Notes under the pieces: generated by a model
What the model was told of the DNA's origin: nothing
Databases searched by the model: none
Seen by the model: only the letters and a program-made list of their open reading frames with translations
Shown here: piece after piece, positions 41,833 to 51,052 of the stretch
Position numbering within the stretch: position 1 is the stretch's first letter
How the letters are laid out: every line of letters begins with the position of its first letter
Translations under genes and position numbers: made by a program
Assembly (NCBI GenBank): GCA_041645435.1
Contig: JBAZQB010000003.1
Coordinates: forward strand, 124,001-188,000
DNA length: 64,000 bases
Direction: 5' to 3'
Origin: Methanoregula sp.
Lineage (GTDB): Archaea; Halobacteriota; Methanomicrobia; Methanomicrobiales; Methanospirillaceae

Positions 41833-43572
41833 ATGAATAAAATTGGCGAATGGCTCAAAGATAAATGGCAAAAACTAGTCTCGGTGTTTGGAAAGATTGC
41901 TACCGATAACTACGCGATTTTCGTATTAGGTCTCGCAATAATTGTTATTCTGGTTTTCATCATCTATTTCGGGGTCACGCCAGTCCTTGTGATTCTGGCG
42001 CCGGTACCGAATTATATTTATTCGTGGGTCAAAGAATTCCGGCAAAAGATCCTGTTTAAGAAAAGCGGAACATCTGTCTCCTCAAATGAGGGGCCAAAGG
42101 TCCTGTTCTGGATCCTCGATGGCTGTAACATTCCTGCCTTTCTTGATGTTGCCCAAAGGAATCCGTATCTCAGAACTCTGTTCGAGGAAGGATACTTCGC
42201 AGAGTGCGTAACTATCTTTCCATCGATAACTCCCGCTGCCCACTCCACTCTTATGACCGGGTGTTATCCTGCAAAAACCCGTGTCCCTGCTTTTGACTGG
42301 GTTGAAGTAAAACCCGGTAATGATGGATCGGTGAGTAAGGAATACATCCGGGTTATGCCGGATTTCAAACGCTACCGGGAGTTACCTTCTGACAAAAAAG
42401 CACGGGACGAATTTTTCCAGGGTCTTGGAGATGCAATTGACCTAAACCAAAAATTCCTCAGCCCCATGGTCTCCACAATCTTTGAGGTACGGAGTGACAA
42501 ACTCTATACCGCATCCATCAAGGAATGGATCCACCGGGGAGCTGACAGCTTCATCGGCGAATCGGTAACCGATCTGATCGATGATCTTGCAAACAAGAAA
42601 CTCATAGAGAAGAACACCATGATCGGTCTCCTCACGGCCTTCTATAAAGAGGCAAGTTACGAATACGGAGATTTAATCTGGGGGTCCGAGTGTTCCCGGC
42701 AGCTTGCTGACCTCATGGTTTACTGGAAATCGGGCACGGACACACTGAGTCACGAATATGGACCGAAGTCGTTCCAGGTACGCGATCAGATCGATGAAGC
42801 GATCATTAAACTCGCCGATACCATCAGGTTTTACAAGATGCATTCAAACCAGCCGGTGTATGTGATAATTTCGGCTGATCACAGCCAGAGCGAAGTGACC
42901 CGGTTCTCGAACCTGTCCGACGACTTTAAGCGAACGCTGGGGAAGACCTATGCGGTTGCAGGGCAGGAGGACCGGGCAAATGCAGAACTCATGAGAGAGG
43001 CTCACATAATCATGGCCAACAATGACCGGGCCGCCTTTTTCTATACGTTCGGCACACCGGAGAAAAAAGATGCTGCGGGAACCGACATACTGGATTTCCT
43101 GAAGAAACGCACCGATGTCGATCTCATTTTTTACAAGGAGAATAGTACGTTCCAGGCAATTCAGGTTCTCGAAAACGGGTCTTGTTCCGGACCGGAAGAT
43201 ATAACGACGTTCTTCATGGGAAAAGAAGAGTCGTACCCCAACGCGGTGGAACGACTGGAAGGACTGATGAAGGGCGACAAGTGGGGAGAGATCGTGATAT
43301 CCATGAAGGAAGGATACTCGATGAATTCTGAATTCAGGCCTTCTTATGAAGGAGAGAAAATTCTTCACGGGGATCATGCCGGCCTCAATTCCAGCGACTC
43401 TCTCGTACCGCTCCTGTTCTGGGGGCCCACGATAAAGCCCAATATCAAGGACGGGAAATGGAAGACATTCAGGACCGTGGATATTGCGCCAACTATTGCA
43501 TCCATATTCAAGGACACGCATCCCAAGACCGATGGTCAGGCCCTTGAAGAAATCTTCGTTAATGAAAAATAA
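41833..43572 (+). CDS. Membrane-anchored type I phosphodiesterase/nucleotide pyrophosphatase-like protein
   Basis: A 579-residue alkaline phosphatase-superfamily protein. One or two N-terminal helices (about residues 27-60) anchor it. The metal site is visible as FWILDGCNIPAF (first Asp), SITPAAHSTLMTG (nucleophile Thr), SADHSQSE and the final HGDHAGLNSSDSLVPLLFWG. These support two-metal hydrolysis of a phosphodiester or phosphate monoester; substrate unknown. Orientation of the catalytic part relative to the membrane is not certain. Stands alone between copies 1 and 2 of the second repeat family. Confidence 0.85.
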   Translation: MNKIGEWLKDKWQKLVSVFGKIATDNYAIFVLGLAIIVILVFIIYFGVTPVLVILAPVPNYIYSWVKEFRQKILFKKSGTSVSSNEGPKVLFWILDGCNIPAFLDVAQRNPYLRTLFEEGYFAECVTIFPSITPAAHSTLMTGCYPAKTRVPAFDWVEVKPGNDGSVSKEYIRVMPDFKRYRELPSDKKARDEFFQGLGDAIDLNQKFLSPMVSTIFEVRSDKLYTASIKEWIHRGADSFIGESVTDLIDDLANKKLIEKNTMIGLLTAFYKEASYEYGDLIWGSECSRQLADLMVYWKSGTDTLSHEYGPKSFQVRDQIDEAIIKLADTIRFYKMHSNQPVYVIISADHSQSEVTRFSNLSDDFKRTLGKTYAVAGQEDRANAELMREAHIIMANNDRAAFFYTFGTPEKKDAAGTDILDFLKKRTDVDLIFYKENSTFQAIQVLENGSCSGPEDITTFFMGKEESYPNAVERLEGLMKGDKWGEIVISMKEGYSMNSEFRPSYEGEKILHGDHAGLNSSDSLVPLLFWGPTIKPNIKDGKWKTFRTVDIAPTIASIFKDTHPKTDGQALEEIFVNEK

Positions 43573-43589
43573 GAGATTCGAATCCGTTA

Positions 43590-43745
43590 TACCTATGAGA
43601 ACTATCGCGGCCGAGCGACCCCCATCAGCGAGCGGCCCAACTCGCCAAAATTACAGAGTGTTCCCGGCCTGCCACCAACACTGTACCCACACGACCCCCC
43701 CTCTCGCACTCAGCCCGCTCATGCTCCGCCCACGTACAAAATTCA
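43590..43745. repeat. Second intergenic repeat family, copy 2
   Basis: Contains GAGCGACCCCCATCAGCGAG, GCCCAACTCGCCAA, CGGCCTGCCACCAACA and CACACGACCCCCC, aligning with 41540-41710. The left half of the inverted repeat has changed (CGCGGCCG), so the perfect stem is lost. The rest of 43746-44041 holds no recognised gene. Confidence 0.7.
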
Positions 43746-44041
43746 CTTCGTAAAACTGCTCAAAATATAACAAGAAATCTTCCGAAAATGGCAAAGGGTT
43801 TGAGGGGGTCGCGTTGGTACAAAATGTAAATTGACGCCATGGATGAAGCGCCATGAGCCTAAATTAACGACGTGAACTTCCCGGTCCCTCCCTTCCGCAC
43901 CGGATCGATTTGTACCCATGCGACCCCCTCCACCGGGGACAAGACCCTCTTTTTTTAACGATATATCCGGAGCACTACACGGAAAAGGAAGATCCCACTG
44001 CACTTGGGAAAACTTGTGTAACACCGGTATTACACACAGGT

Positions 44042-44674
44042 TCATCGTTTCCGTGCAGGTTTTTTACCAGGTCGCCCCATGACAAAATCATGGGGGGCAT
44101 CCTTGAACATGCTGGAACCGGGCCCGTTATTCAGAACCTTCCGGTTGTATGCCTCAATATACGTACGGACAGCCTTTGCATCTGTGACGTCAATACCGTC
44201 AGCACGGGCAGTCATCACAAATCGTTTCGCCATTCCCCAGTTGTCAAAATCGGACGACCGCTCCATAATACTGTCGTGGAGATTTTTGATGTCACGCGCC
44301 ATTGCACCGGCATGCTGCTGAAGATTTTGTTCTTCCAGGTGCAAGAAAAACGCAGAGAGTACCGGCACGATGCACCGGAAAAATTCAGGACCTTCGGATA
44401 TCTTCTCCGGGAAAAAGTAAACGCAACACTCCTCCATAGAGCCTTCATCCCACTGGTGCGGGGTAAGTCCGAGATAGTTAAACATCATCTCGGTGAAGAA
44501 AAAGGCAATGCCTTCGTATTCCTCTCTCTCTTCATCGGACAGGTTCTTGAAATAAGAACTGGTACAGAAACCCTCACCCCATTGGGAAATGACAAGGGTG
44601 AGACTGTTGTCCAGCATCTGTTCTTCTGATTGTGCAGACGGCCGGGGTTTTCCTTTTTTGGGTTTCCTCATCAA
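44042..44674 (-). CDS. Hypothetical protein
   Basis: A 210-residue soluble protein with basic ends (MMRKPKKGKPRPS and GRPGKKPARKR) and a helical, acidic middle (FKNLSDEEREEYEGIAFFF). Six aromatic-rich segments and no metal or nucleotide motif are visible. No signal peptide. Codon use is like the core genes, so it may be a lineage-specific native gene. I do not recognise the family. Confidence 0.6.
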   Translation of the reverse strand: MMRKPKKGKPRPSAQSEEQMLDNSLTLVISQWGEGFCTSSYFKNLSDEEREEYEGIAFFFTEMMFNYLGLTPHQWDEGSMEECCVYFFPEKISEGPEFFRCIVPVLSAFFLHLEEQNLQQHAGAMARDIKNLHDSIMERSSDFDNWGMAKRFVMTARADGIDVTDAKAVRTYIEAYNRKVLNNGPGSSMFKDAPHDFVMGRPGKKPARKR

Positions 44675-44762
44675 GCACCTGTGCCTGCTTCTTTGCCGTC
44701 TTACCGGGAAGTCCCGTAGTGTGGCGGATAGTAACCATCTATCAGTTCATTTTTAAAAAAAA

Positions 44763-45008
44763 TCAGCCGTTCAACGACACTTCACCGGCAGGAACCGGCC
44801 GGACGCAGAGTTTCTTCCGGTGCACGTCCCGCATGACCCCGTCAATCTTCCGGGAAATCTCCGGCGTGTAATACGCTTCTCCGCATTGCTCGCAGACATA
44901 GGCAGGCACATCTTTGATTACAACGACCTCTCCTCCGGCCCGGGCAATGAACTCGGTTTTACCTTCTTCGAGCCGGCCTTTACAGAAAGTGCAACGATCA
45001 GGAATCAT
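44763..45008 (-). CDS. YgiT-type zinc-finger antitoxin
   Basis: An 81-residue protein with two CxxC pairs, CTFCKGRLEEG and CEQCGEAYYT, binding one zinc as in the N-terminal domain of MqsA/YgiT antitoxins. There is no C-terminal HTH, so it may need another partner for DNA binding. The start overlaps the upstream DUF4258 gene by ATGA (45005-45008), making a toxin-first pair. Confidence 0.85.
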   Translation of the reverse strand: MIPDRCTFCKGRLEEGKTEFIARAGGEVVVIKDVPAYVCEQCGEAYYTPEISRKIDGVMRDVHRKKLCVRPVPAGEVSLNG

Positions 45009-45322
45009 TCAACTCTCCTCTTGCGGTAATCTTTCCATTTCTCTTCTTCCGGAATATATACGGTGATGACACGGAGATGATCCGTGCAGAGTCCTATTAC
45101 TACATGATATGCGGTATGGTTAATAAAACCAAGGATGAGAGCGGAAGGACAGGGATCATCATCCGGGTATTCCTCGATAATCTCACCGGTTGCGACAACC
45201 ACCAGCAGGTCATCGGTAGGAATATTGCGTTCAAACATGCGCACGCGGGCATGCTGGGAGATAAGGACTGCTTCATCATTCACAAACTCTTCCCTTCGTC
45301 CGGTTCCCTTCATTTCATGCAC
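45005..45322 (-). CDS. DUF4258 putative toxin
   Basis: A 105-residue DUF4258 protein (RelE/BrnT-like small fold). Signature parts are ISQHARVRMFERNIPTDDLL, ATGEIIEEYPDDDPCPSALI and the final VITVYIPEEEKWKDYRKRR. DUF4258 followed by a YgiT-type zinc finger is a recurrent pair, probably an mRNA-interfering toxin and its antitoxin. A start at the internal ATG 45313 is possible. Expression is presumably autoregulated. Confidence 0.82.
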   Translation of the reverse strand: MHEMKGTGRREEFVNDEAVLISQHARVRMFERNIPTDDLLVVVATGEIIEEYPDDDPCPSALILGFINHTAYHVVIGLCTDHLRVITVYIPEEEKWKDYRKRRVE

Positions 45323-45394
45323 CGAAATTTCTGATCAGGTTTTATTCTTTACCGGAATATAACCGCCTTTCGATTCGGGTGTGAAAGTGTTCAT

Positions 45395-45490
45395 TCCAAT
45401 TCGTTTCTCGCTGGCCCCGGCCTGCCACTAAAAAGTACACCGCCCGACCCCCCCGCTCGCATCAAGCCCGCTTCGTTCCCGGAGGTTTAT
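45395..45490. repeat. Second intergenic repeat family, copy 3
   Basis: Shorter copy with CCCCGGCCTGCCACTAAAAA, AGTACACCGCCCGACCC and TCAAGCCCGCTTCGTTCCCG. The 17-base AGTACACCGCCCGACCC is identical to copy 1. The inverted repeat portion is absent. Confidence 0.68.
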
Positions 45491-45558
45491 AAACAGTTCA
45501 CCGCAACGGACAAAAATATTGACCACGTACACTCTTGAGATACAATAAGAGCGTCACC

Positions 45559-46077
45559 ATGCTTTCCCACAGCTGGCTGCATCCCCATCTTGAGAAACGT
45601 TGTTCGGCCACTCAGGGGTGTGGTATATTTGCCAGAGCAGATATCCGGAAAGATGAGCGGCTGGCCATATTAGGGGGAAAAATAATGCTGATCGATGAGA
45701 TGTATCAGCTTCCGGTGAATATGCAGAGCTATACCATGCAAATCGAAGAGCGGTTTGTCTTAGGTCCTGCCAGTTCTGTCCCGGAAGATACGGATTTTTT
45801 CAACCACAGCTGTGACCCCAACGGTGGGTTCAAAGGCCAGGTTTTCCTGGTTGCCATGCGGGATATCAAAATCGGGGAGGAGATCACCTTTGATTATTGC
45901 ATGACCGTTTCAGCATCGGAAGGAAGTGATATGGTCTTTAAGATGGACTGTGCATGCGGTTCTCCCCGGTGCCGGAAAACGATCACCGAACATGACTGGA
46001 TGCTTCCCGAATTGCAGGTCCGGTATAAAGGCTATTTTTCCCAGTATATCCAGGACAAGATAGAGAGACAGCATTAA
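45559..46077 (+). CDS. SET-domain protein (putative lysine methyltransferase)
   Basis: A 172-residue SET-domain protein starting at ATG 45559 (MLSHSWLHPHLEKRCS). The domain shows GCGIFARADIRKDE at the N-terminus, the core FFNHSCDPNGG, GEEITFDY, and a post-SET CACGSPRCRKTI cysteine cluster for zinc. These are the residues that bind S-adenosylmethionine and the lysine channel. Archaeal SET proteins can methylate chromatin proteins; the target here is unknown. It has its own promoter region and no operon partner. Transfer from bacteria or eukaryotes is possible. Confidence 0.85.
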   Translation: MLSHSWLHPHLEKRCSATQGCGIFARADIRKDERLAILGGKIMLIDEMYQLPVNMQSYTMQIEERFVLGPASSVPEDTDFFNHSCDPNGGFKGQVFLVAMRDIKIGEEITFDYCMTVSASEGSDMVFKMDCACGSPRCRKTITEHDWMLPELQVRYKGYFSQYIQDKIERQH

Positions 46078-46519
46078 CACGGTTTTGGGGAACAGGTACC
46101 TGAGGACGTTCATATCCCGCAGGACAGGAAAGCCGGCTTGCTTTTACCGTGATTTCGTTAGTCCGGGTTGCGAAAATCTGAACAACAAGGGCCGTATTTC
46201 CGGATTGAGATTTCCATTATTTTTCCTGTTCAACCCAACTCACCCGGCAAAAATCAGCACATAACCGCAATTGGCAGGGCTATCCGGGAACCTGCGATGG
46301 ATAGCACGGTCGGGGGAAAAGGAAGGTGTTTGGGTGATCATCCCCACACACATCAGAGGATGCTGGTGAGTACGTGCAAGGTCACCCTTGTCGTGTCAAT
46401 CACTCTCTTTAAGAACGGTCCCTGGAGGCAGGTACAAGATCTATTATTATCAGGAGAGGGATGAAATGTCAAAAAATGAGAGCACGGGTGAGCAACCCAT
46501 CTTGTACTACGATTCCCCA
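46078..46519. other. Intergenic stretch between convergent genes
   Basis: About 440 bases with no recognised gene, repeat or RNA. Open frames here are the antisense of the Thi4-like gene or short. Confidence 0.4.
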
Positions 46520-47284
46520 TCATTCCTTCATTTTCTGGAGAACCAGATTGGCCGCGTGCTCACCGGAGAGGAGCATCCCGCCAAATACCGCGCCCATGCG
46601 GCTCTCGCCCCCGACAGCATTGGCTGCCATACCGGCAACAACAAGACCGGGGAACACCTCTTTGGTATGCTGGAGGATATGCGATTCAGCCCGGTCAGCC
46701 CACATGAAACTCTCGCCTTTAACGTGAAGATTCCCGCCCTTCTTCTCCACAAGGCGGGCAACGACCGCATCGTGGCCGGTAGCATCGACCGTGTACCGGC
46801 AGCGCATGACAAGGGGATCGACATGGAGTTTTCCCATCTCAACGGCAGTCCAGTTGATCACGAGCCCGCTGATCCGTCCGTCTGCCTTGATCATGACATC
46901 CTCGACGGACGTAAGATTGAAAAATTCAGCCCCAGCATCACACGCGGCAGCGGTAAGCTTGGAGACCGCTTCAACCGATTTGGCAACATAATATCCCTCT
47001 TTGTAGGCAGTGGAGCGGATATGAAACCGGTCAAGCAGGCGGCGAGCCTCTTCCTGCACGACAATCCGGGGGAACATCATCCCACCGCCCCACATCCCGC
47101 CGCCGACAGAGAGTTTCTTCTCAATGACGCCGACCTTGATGCCCTTTTCAGCGATCAGTGCTGCACAGGTAAGTCCGGCAGGCCCGGCTCCCACGACCGC
47201 CACATCCAGTTCCATATAATCGATCAGGGTATTCATCTGTGCTGAAAGAATCGCCCTGCTGATGGTAATTTCATCGAGTTCCAT
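46520..47284 (-). CDS. thi4: Thi4-like sulfide-dependent thiazole synthase, paralogue 1
   Basis: A 254-residue Thi4-family enzyme making the thiazole moiety of thiamine from NAD and glycine. It starts MELDEITISRAILSAQ and has the dinucleotide fold VAVVGAGPAGLTCAAL, GGGMWGGGMMFP and YTVDATGHDAVV. The residue in the VDATGHDA position is His, as in archaeal enzymes that use sulfide, where yeast Thi4 has a sacrificial Cys. It diverges from a paralogue across a 410-base gap and lies near a ThiN domain, forming a thiamine cluster. Confidence 0.88.
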   Translation of the reverse strand: MELDEITISRAILSAQMNTLIDYMELDVAVVGAGPAGLTCAALIAEKGIKVGVIEKKLSVGGGMWGGGMMFPRIVVQEEARRLLDRFHIRSTAYKEGYYVAKSVEAVSKLTAAACDAGAEFFNLTSVEDVMIKADGRISGLVINWTAVEMGKLHVDPLVMRCRYTVDATGHDAVVARLVEKKGGNLHVKGESFMWADRAESHILQHTKEVFPGLVVAGMAANAVGGESRMGAVFGGMLLSGEHAANLVLQKMKE

Positions 47285-47694
47285 GTTTGTTCACGTCCCC
47301 TTAGTGTATTTTCCTGCCCGGTTAATAAGTATGAACCGGGGATGTGGCTGCAGGCGGATAGCGGTGTGCCGGCACAAATATTTTTACACGATGATGAATT
47401 GGTGAATCCTGGTTAAAAACGGGGAAATAAACCAACATGATTAATAGTTAACAATCACAATTGTTATGAGATCTCACGAATGCTGGATGCCTTTTCCAGA
47501 TACAGGGGCTTTTAATCCCGAGAAATGTGCATCCGTTCGTTGATCTCTCAACGGGAAAATCCCGTGAAAATAACCGGACATGAGGTTACGTGTTCCCTGG
47601 GTTTCACTCGATCAAGAGAACCGGACCAGACTATCACGTCCCGAGCATATCGGGAAGAGATATTGTTCCAGAATCAGAAAAAGGAGAATAAATA
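47285..47694. other. Divergent intergenic region between the two Thi4 genes
   Basis: About 410 bases from which both genes start outward. No thiamine pyrophosphate riboswitch core (CUGAGA with the distal helix) could be found by eye on either strand. A clear ribosome binding site, GGAG at 47683-47686, precedes ATG 47695. Confidence 0.45.
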
Positions 47695-48471
47695 ATGGCA
47701 TTATTTTCAGCAGCATCAGAAAAAGATGTGACAACGGCAATTGTTGAAGAGTTTACCAGAGAATTTCTCAACCATGTGGAAACCGACGTGATCATTGTTG
47801 GTGGGGGTCCAAGCGGGCTTGTGGCTGCCCGGGACCTTGCACAGGCGAAAATCAAGACGTTGGTGATCGAGAGCAATAACTATTTCGGGGGTGGTTTCTG
47901 GATTGGGGGATATCTCATGAACAAACTGACCGTCAGGGCACCCGCCCAGAAAATCCTTGATGAGATTGGAGCTCCGTGCCGCGAAGTAAAAAGTGGACTC
48001 TATGTCGCCGATGGCCCCCATGCATGCTCAAAGCTGATAGCCGCTGCGTGTGATGCCGGGGCAACGCTTTTCAACATGAACCGGTTTGATGACGTGGTCC
48101 TTAAACATGACCGTGTTGCAGGAGTCGTGATCAACTGGACGCCCGTGGCAGCGTTGCCGCGTGCGATCACCTGCGTGGACCCGGTTGCGCTCGAATCAAA
48201 GATCGTCATCGATGCAACCGGTCACGACGCTGTTGTAGTGAATTCGCTTGCAAGCCGGGGACTTGTCTCCATGAAAGGGTTCTCACCGATGTGGGTGGAG
48301 ACCTCAGAAGAAGCGGTTGTTAACCACACCTCCGAAGTCTACCCGGGTCTCATCGTAGCCGGTATGGCTACTGCATCGACATTTGGCCTTCCGAGGATGG
48401 GACCGACATTTGGGGGCATGCTCCTCTCCGGTGTACGGGCAGCAGAAATCGCGCAGGAACTCCTCAGATAA
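47695..48471 (+). CDS. Thi4-family protein, paralogue 2
   Basis: A 258-residue Thi4-family protein. Key stretches are VIIVGGGPSGLVAARDLAQA, FGGGFWIGGYLMNK and VIDATGHDAVVVN, again with His at the sulfur-donor position. It differs clearly from the paralogue at 46520-47284 (for example GGYLMNKLTVRAP against GGMMFPRIVVQEE in the glycine-rich loop region), so the pair is old and may not be redundant. Possibilities are a second thiazole synthase with another metal preference or a related biosynthetic step. A ribosome site, GGAG, lies nine bases upstream. Confidence 0.85.
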   Translation: MALFSAASEKDVTTAIVEEFTREFLNHVETDVIIVGGGPSGLVAARDLAQAKIKTLVIESNNYFGGGFWIGGYLMNKLTVRAPAQKILDEIGAPCREVKSGLYVADGPHACSKLIAAACDAGATLFNMNRFDDVVLKHDRVAGVVINWTPVAALPRAITCVDPVALESKIVIDATGHDAVVVNSLASRGLVSMKGFSPMWVETSEEAVVNHTSEVYPGLIVAGMATASTFGLPRMGPTFGGMLLSGVRAAEIAQELLR

Positions 48472-48591
48472 CAAGGGTTATCCTTGTATCAGGGTAATTT
48501 TTTTCGATTGTGTTACCATTCTGGAAATAGTTCGATTCAGGCGATTGTGGTCTTACGTTTCATTGATTATGCAATCTATGAAAAAGAGTTA

Positions 48592-49188
48592 TCAGAATCG
48601 TCGTGAATGCGCACGGGCAATTTCGCACACATCCCGTGCAACACTGATGGGTTCATTCCCCACCAGAATACAGACCGGCTCTTTTCCCATTCCTCCGGCA
48701 TCGCAGATAATTTTCGGCACCCTCCCACCGGCAGCCCGGACTGCCTCTGCTGCCTTCCACGGCATCGATGACCCCTCTGCAATCCTGAGTTCAGCAGGCT
48801 CGGTTCTCCGGTCAATCATGGCAGACACCCAGCCTTGCTGTGTGCAATAGTCAGCCAGCCAGTCTGAAAATCCCGGGGGATTTGCAAAATCGATTCCGGC
48901 CCGGATGGACGGATCGGTCTTCATGAGTTCAATGATGAGCCGTGCCATATGGCCCGATGCCCCGAACCGGACTCTCCCGGCAGCCCGTGGCATACCGTTG
49001 ATGACGGTAATCCGGCCATCTACAGCCAAAACTTCATCGGTTTTCTGCGCATGCGGTTGTGCAAATACCAGGTTCGTCCTGACTTCAGGGATGAGAGAGA
49101 CAAATTCCCGGCAACCCTCAATCTCCCTAAGGGCAATCATCATCCGTCCGATCATGTCAATTTCAGTGGCGATATCGGGGTGTTTCAT
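48592..49188 (-). CDS. Stand-alone ThiN-domain protein
   Basis: A 198-residue ThiN-domain protein. ThiN couples pyrimidine and thiazole phosphates into thiamine phosphate and is usually fused to ThiD or to a DNA-binding domain (ThiR). Here it stands alone. Motifs: REFVSLIPEVRTNLVFAQPH, GRVRFGASGHMARLIIEL, the substrate loop MIDRRTEPAEL and IICDAGGMGKEPVCI. No HTH is present at the N-terminus, so an enzymatic role is preferred. It lies next to two Thi4 genes, supporting a local thiamine pathway. Confidence 0.8.
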   Translation of the reverse strand: MKHPDIATEIDMIGRMMIALREIEGCREFVSLIPEVRTNLVFAQPHAQKTDEVLAVDGRITVINGMPRAAGRVRFGASGHMARLIIELMKTDPSIRAGIDFANPPGFSDWLADYCTQQGWVSAMIDRRTEPAELRIAEGSSMPWKAAEAVRAAGGRVPKIICDAGGMGKEPVCILVGNEPISVARDVCEIARAHSRRF

Positions 49189-49513
49189 TGTCCTACCTGA
49201 TTTATCTTAAATACTTTGACGGGAAGGGATATGGTAACTGTGGTTGTGTGGCCCGATCTCCTGAACATTGCATGAAAATATGAATATGGAAATTACATCA
49301 AAGATTGCCGGCAGGCATCCTGAACAATATCCGTCCCTTTTAACGAGCGATCAGGTTACAGCTACATTAATGACAAATATCATCGCACTTCTCAAGCAGG
49401 ATGCAGCCGCATCTGCAAGGATTGCGCACCGGCTGCCCCAAGGGTTTTCCGGCACGGTTCCTGCCCATGGAAAGAAGCGGTCTGGACCCGGTACCGGGAG
49501 GAGGATGAAAGAG

Positions 49514-49726
49514 ATGAAGTGCTACATTTGTGCAAAAGAGGGAACGGAAAGCGACGCGGTGGCAGTCTGCGTTGCCTGCGGTATGGGAACCTGCATGAAA
49601 CATACAATCAGGAAAGAGGTAGATGTCTGGGAGGGCGGGTACCCGCTCCCCTCCCAGAAGCTGCCAAAGAAGATGCCCCGTATGCTCTGCCCGGATTGCA
49701 ATAAGGCATACAAAGGGGAGAAGTGA
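49514..49726 (+). CDS. DUF2180 small zinc-binding protein
   Basis: A 70-residue DUF2180 protein with CYICAKEG, CVACGMGTCMKH and a final CPDC, together two CxxC-type zinc knuckles. I start at ATG 49514 because GGGAGGAGG at 49496-49504 is a good ribosome site. The frame is also open upstream to 49268, adding about 82 codons (MNMEITSKIAGRHPEQYPSL) that are unlike the family and may be chance or a fused segment. The stop codon overlaps the aquaporin start (TGATG), so both are co-translated. Function unknown. Confidence 0.82.
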   Translation: MKCYICAKEGTESDAVAVCVACGMGTCMKHTIRKEVDVWEGGYPLPSQKLPKKMPRMLCPDCNKAYKGEK

Positions 49727-50466
49727 TGGGCTCGCTTGCCACCCGCAGTATTGCTGAAGCCGTCGGGACGGCACTCCTTGTGTACTTCGGGGCCGGAGCA
49801 GCGGCGATCACGTTAATGATCGCTGCCGGAACAAAGCCGGCGACCTCCTTTAACGTCGGGATCGGCCAGCTCGGCGGACTTGGCGACTGGTTTGCTATCG
49901 GAATCTCGTTTGGTATCGTTATCGCAGCTGTCATTTACTCGCTTGGCAGGGTCTCGGGGGCCCACATCAACCCGGCAGTAACGATTGCACTCTGGGCAAC
50001 GAAACGGTTCCCGGCCGGGGACACGGTTGCGTATATACTCGCCCAGTGCATCGGAGCGGCGGTCGGGAGTCTGCTCTTCTTCCTGACCGTGGGGATGGAT
50101 GCAATAACCATCGGGGGGCTCGGGGCAACCGCACCGTTTCCGGGGATCGGGTACGGACAGGCAATACTTGTCGAGGCGATAGCAACGTTCGTACTGATGC
50201 TTGTGATCATGGGAGTTGCCGTGGACAAACGTGCCCCGCCGGGATTTGCCGGGCTCATCATCGGCCTGACCGTGGCCGGCATGATCACGGCAACAGGAAA
50301 CATAGCCGGAGCGTCACTCAACCCCGCCCGGACTTTCGGGCCATACGTGATGGATTTCTTACTTGGCGGCACAAATCTCTGGGCATTCTTTCCCATCTAC
50401 ATCATCGGTCCCGTCATCGGTGCTATTGCTGCAGCAGTCTTCTACGACCGGATGACCGCAGAATAA
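49726..50466 (+). CDS. Aquaporin, MIP family (AqpM-like)
   Basis: A 246-residue six-helix channel of the major intrinsic protein family. The two half-helix loops are visible: SGAHINPAVTIAL and GASLNPARTFGPY, each with the NPA motif. The arginine in the second loop (NPAR) is the selectivity filter residue. The archaeal AqpM family passes water and possibly CO2 or other small neutral molecules. Its start overlaps the DUF2180 stop, a pairing I note but cannot explain. Long T-run at about 50482-50490 may end the transcript. Confidence 0.92.
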   Translation: MGSLATRSIAEAVGTALLVYFGAGAAAITLMIAAGTKPATSFNVGIGQLGGLGDWFAIGISFGIVIAAVIYSLGRVSGAHINPAVTIALWATKRFPAGDTVAYILAQCIGAAVGSLLFFLTVGMDAITIGGLGATAPFPGIGYGQAILVEAIATFVLMLVIMGVAVDKRAPPGFAGLIIGLTVAGMITATGNIAGASLNPARTFGPYVMDFLLGGTNLWAFFPIYIIGPVIGAIAAAVFYDRMTAE

Positions 50467-51052
50467 GTTTCTGCCCGTCATCTTTTTTTTGGTTCTGTTG
50501 AAACGCACATGAACTGATAGGGTTCACACCAGAAGCATGAAAATCGTTTTTATGATTCTCCCCCGCCTCAGGGCCTCTACGAGGCACGGCGGGGCAAGGA
50601 GGTTTTAGTTTTTTTAGTCACTAAATTGCCGCGGGGGTGCCCCGTCGGGGGCGGCAACGTTCATCGTTACTGGGGGTATGGGAGTCTCAACCCCCATCAC
50701 ATTAAAGATGACAATTTAATATGGAAATGCCACCGGCAATTTTCATCTTGTATGCTTGTGGCACAACAGCATCATGTCTGTTTTCAGGGGAAATCCTCAT
50801 TTTCCCATTGCTTGTCTATTCTCTGAGGATGATATGAGGATGACCCCTCATCTCCCCCTCCAATGGTATCGATTGAAAGACAGGAGTACTGGCATGTGTT
50901 CACGATTCCTTCGTCCTCTTCTCGGGATCGGTAAGCCCGGAACCTGATCGTCCCGACCGTCAAAAATTATTTCTCTTGCTACAGCAATTGTTTAAAAAAA
51001 TTCTCCCATATCATTACCCGCAGGTTGAAAATACCTGAATAACTCTCATTTT
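50467..51052. other. Intergenic stretch with GC-rich hairpins
   Basis: About 585 bases without a recognised gene. It contains an inverted repeat, CCCCGCC at 50561-50567 with GGCGGGG at 50588-50594, enclosing GCCTC...GAGGC, and a second GC-rich run at about 50631-50656. These may be remains of a small repeat. Confidence 0.5.

Noticed and set aside
46388..47245. 285-codon plus-strand frame
   Set aside because: Antisense to the Thi4-like gene at 46520-47284, whose motifs are unambiguous.
47285..47694. Thiamine pyrophosphate riboswitch upstream of the Thi4 genes
   Set aside because: The conserved CUGAGA and partner helix elements were not seen on either strand.
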